The position numbers and the translations under genes are program-made. A DNA stretch of 8,216 nucleotides from WTJX01 sp045106295 (GTDB lineage Bacteria > Bacteroidota > Bacteroidia > Cytophagales > JAAEPT01): the NCBI GenBank assembly GCA_045106295.1, contig JBGCEI010000045.1, positions 1-8,216 of the forward strand. Direction: 5' to 3'. The notes under the pieces were generated by a model. The model did not search any database. It was not told the origin of the DNA and saw only the letters and a program-made list of their open reading frames with translations. Below, one piece after another: positions 6,740 to 8,216 of this stretch (position 1 is its first letter; each line of letters starts with the position of its first letter).

Positions 6740-7541
6740 TTTAGAAGCACTTATTTTAGGGATAATACAGGGGTTAACGGAGTATCTTCCTGTAAGTAGT
6801 AGTGGACACTTAGAATTAAGTAAAGCCCTTTTAGGTATTGAAGTAGTAGATCATTTATTGTTTGATGTTATTTTACACTTTGCTACTGCTTTAAGTACAG
6901 TTGTTGTATTCAGAAAGGAAATCAATGGTCTAATTAAAGGCGCTTTTTCTTCTTCTTGGAATGAATCTAAGCAATTCATACTCTTTATTATTGTCTCAGC
7001 TATTCCTGCTATTATTGTAGGACTATTTTTTGAAGATACCATTGAAGGAATTCTACAGTTAGAAAGACGTACTAAAATCATTACTATCAGCGTATTCTTA
7101 TTTATTACTGGACTCCTACTTCTTTCTACCTATTACACTAAAAAAAGAAATGGAGAATTATCCATGAACAAAGTAATCCTCATCGGTATTGCACAAGCCA
7201 TTGCTACTTTACCAGGTATTTCACGTTCAGGTTCTACAATCAGCACATCATTATTACTAAATGTAGAAAACAGTAAAGCATCTTATTTTTCTTTTCTAAT
7301 GGTTGTCCCTCCTATTGTTGGCTACACATTGCTTAAGTTAGTTAAAGAATGGTCTAGCATATCATCTGGAGCCTACAGTATAAGTACTAGTGCACTGATC
7401 ATTGGTTTCGTATCATCTTTTGTAGTTGGGCTTTTTGCTTGTAAATGGATGCTACAAATAGTTAGAAAAGGAAAGCTTATCTACTTCGCCTACTATTGCT
7501 TCCTTATATCGGGGGCTTGTATTATTTACTCATTCATATAA
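6732..7541 (+). CDS. uppP: Undecaprenyl-diphosphate phosphatase (BacA/UppP)
   Basis: This integral membrane enzyme removes one phosphate from undecaprenyl diphosphate, regenerating the lipid carrier for peptidoglycan and other surface polymers; family members confer bacitracin tolerance when abundant. The first conserved motif is at residues 13-26 (QGLTEYLPVSSSGH), with the catalytic Glu in GLTEYLP (E17) and the conserved His at 26. The second is at 161-170 (PGISRSGSTI), with the phosphate-binding Arg at 165. Several hydrophobic segments fill the rest. At 269 residues it is a normal full-length family member with all visible key residues. It begins inside the end of the DUF3098 gene (8-base overlap), and truB begins 14 bases after its stop. 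Confidence 0.96.
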   Translation: MSDLEALILGIIQGLTEYLPVSSSGHLELSKALLGIEVVDHLLFDVILHFATALSTVVVFRKEINGLIKGAFSSSWNESKQFILFIIVSAIPAIIVGLFFEDTIEGILQLERRTKIITISVFLFITGLLLLSTYYTKKRNGELSMNKVILIGIAQAIATLPGISRSGSTISTSLLLNVENSKASYFSFLMVVPPIVGYTLLKLVKEWSSISSGAYSISTSALIIGFVSSFVVGLFACKWMLQIVRKGKLIYFAYYCFLISGACIIYSFI

Positions 7542-7555
7542 AATAGTCAGAAACA

Positions 7556-8216
7556 ATGGACTTTGTAGAAGGAGAAGTAATATGCATCGACAAACCGTAT
7601 GAATGGTCATCGTTTGATGTAGTCAAAAAAATACGAGGTGGTCTTAGGATCAAAAAAATAGGGCACGCAGGTACACTTGATCCTTTAGCTACTGGTCTAT
7701 TAATTTTATGTACAGGAAAAAAGACTAAAAAGATCAATGAAATCATGGAAGGCAACAAAGTCTACACAGGCACTATTGAACTTGGGAAAACAACCCCCTC
7801 ACTGGACAAAGAAACGGATATCTCAGCAACTAAACCTATTGATCACCTGACAGAAGAATTAATTCATGAAGCGACCAAGCATTTTAATGGGTACATAAAA
7901 CAAGTACCCCCTATCTTTTCGGCCATAAAAGTTGGAGGACAGCGGTTGTATAAAAAAGCAAGAAAGGGAGTAGATGTAAAAATAGAACCCCGTTTTGTAC
8001 TCATAGAGTCGTTTACCATCACAGAGATAAACCTTCCTTTTGTAAATTTCGAAGTTTGTTGTGGTAAAGGAACCTACATACGAAGTTTAGCTAGAGATTT
8101 TGGCGAAAAACTGAATACACTAGGTTACTTAACTGCCTTACGAAGAACTAAAATTGCTTCTTTTAGTGTTGATGATGCATTAGAACCCAATGAGTTCATT
8201 AACACTCAGAAGGCAT
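7556..8216 (+). CDS. truB: tRNA pseudouridine(55) synthase TruB (3' partial)
   Basis: TruB converts U55 in the T-loop of tRNAs to pseudouridine. The frame translates to 220 residues and runs off the right edge, probably only some 10-20 residues short. Motifs seen: VICIDKP..WSSFDVV near the N terminus, GHAGTLDPLATG with catalytic Asp42, the stacking Tyr70 in VYTGTIELG, QVPPIFSAIKVGGQRLY (116-132) and GTYIRSLARDFG (172-183) with conserved Arg176. The ATG at 7556 is chosen because the N-terminal motif starts just after it and it follows the uppP stop by 14 bases. As part of the ftsX-DUF3098-uppP-truB order it is probably co-transcribed with the envelope genes, although its function is unrelated. 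Confidence 0.96.
   Translation, partial: MDFVEGEVICIDKPYEWSSFDVVKKIRGGLRIKKIGHAGTLDPLATGLLILCTGKKTKKINEIMEGNKVYTGTIELGKTTPSLDKETDISATKPIDHLTEELIHEATKHFNGYIKQVPPIFSAIKVGGQRLYKKARKGVDVKIEPRFVLIESFTITEINLPFVNFEVCCGKGTYIRSLARDFGEKLNTLGYLTALRRTKIASFSVDDALEPNEFINTQKA

Noticed and set aside
6851..7081. Minus-strand ORF of 76 codons inside uppP
   Set aside because: It is an antisense shadow of a clearly conserved membrane enzyme gene.
7534..7758. Minus-strand ORF of 74 codons across the uppP/truB junction
   Set aside because: It overlaps the conserved TruB N-terminal and catalytic Asp motifs on the other strand.

Overview
The window looks like Bacteroidota chromosome, most plausibly a marine or polysaccharide-degrading member of the Cytophagia/Flammeovirgaceae type. 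Three things point there: AT-rich DNA whose start codons lack Shine-Dalgarno sequences, a type IX secretion (Por) C-terminal sorting domain, and the ftsX - DUF3098 - uppP - truB gene order, which is characteristic of this phylum. The genus is a guess.

Layout, left to right. (1) 1-1571, + strand: the 3' part of a secreted heparinase II/III-like polysaccharide lyase ending in a type IX sorting domain; its 5' end lies outside the window. (2) 1716-3192: an IS4-family insertion sequence of about 1.48 kb with imperfect terminal inverted repeats and a hairpin just upstream of its transposase start. The transposase, on the minus strand, is split by a single-base frameshift and is probably dead, although its DDE and YREK residues are all present. 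(3) 3407-4036: a YceI-family lipoprotein closed by a strong intrinsic terminator. (4) 4144-5571: an ECF sigma factor followed 3 bases later by a single-pass membrane protein, probably its anti-sigma factor, which has no zinc motif and an unrecognised C-terminal domain. (5) 5613 to the right edge: ftsX, a DUF3098 membrane protein, uppP (undecaprenyl-diphosphate phosphatase) and truB (tRNA pseudouridine-55 synthase, cut by the window end). The first three of these overlap by 1 and 8 bases, which suggests translational coupling.

How the genes may work together: ftsX and uppP both serve peptidoglycan synthesis and remodelling, so the right half is an envelope operon with a tRNA-modification gene attached. 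The sigma/anti-sigma pair sits 41 bases upstream with no visible terminator, so it may be co-transcribed with that operon; this is inference. The left half is an accessory polysaccharide-use locus that has taken an IS insertion. I found no CRISPR array, tRNA, rRNA, phage genes or clear defence system. Most of the window is ordinary; the least understood parts are the anti-sigma-like protein and the DUF3098 protein.
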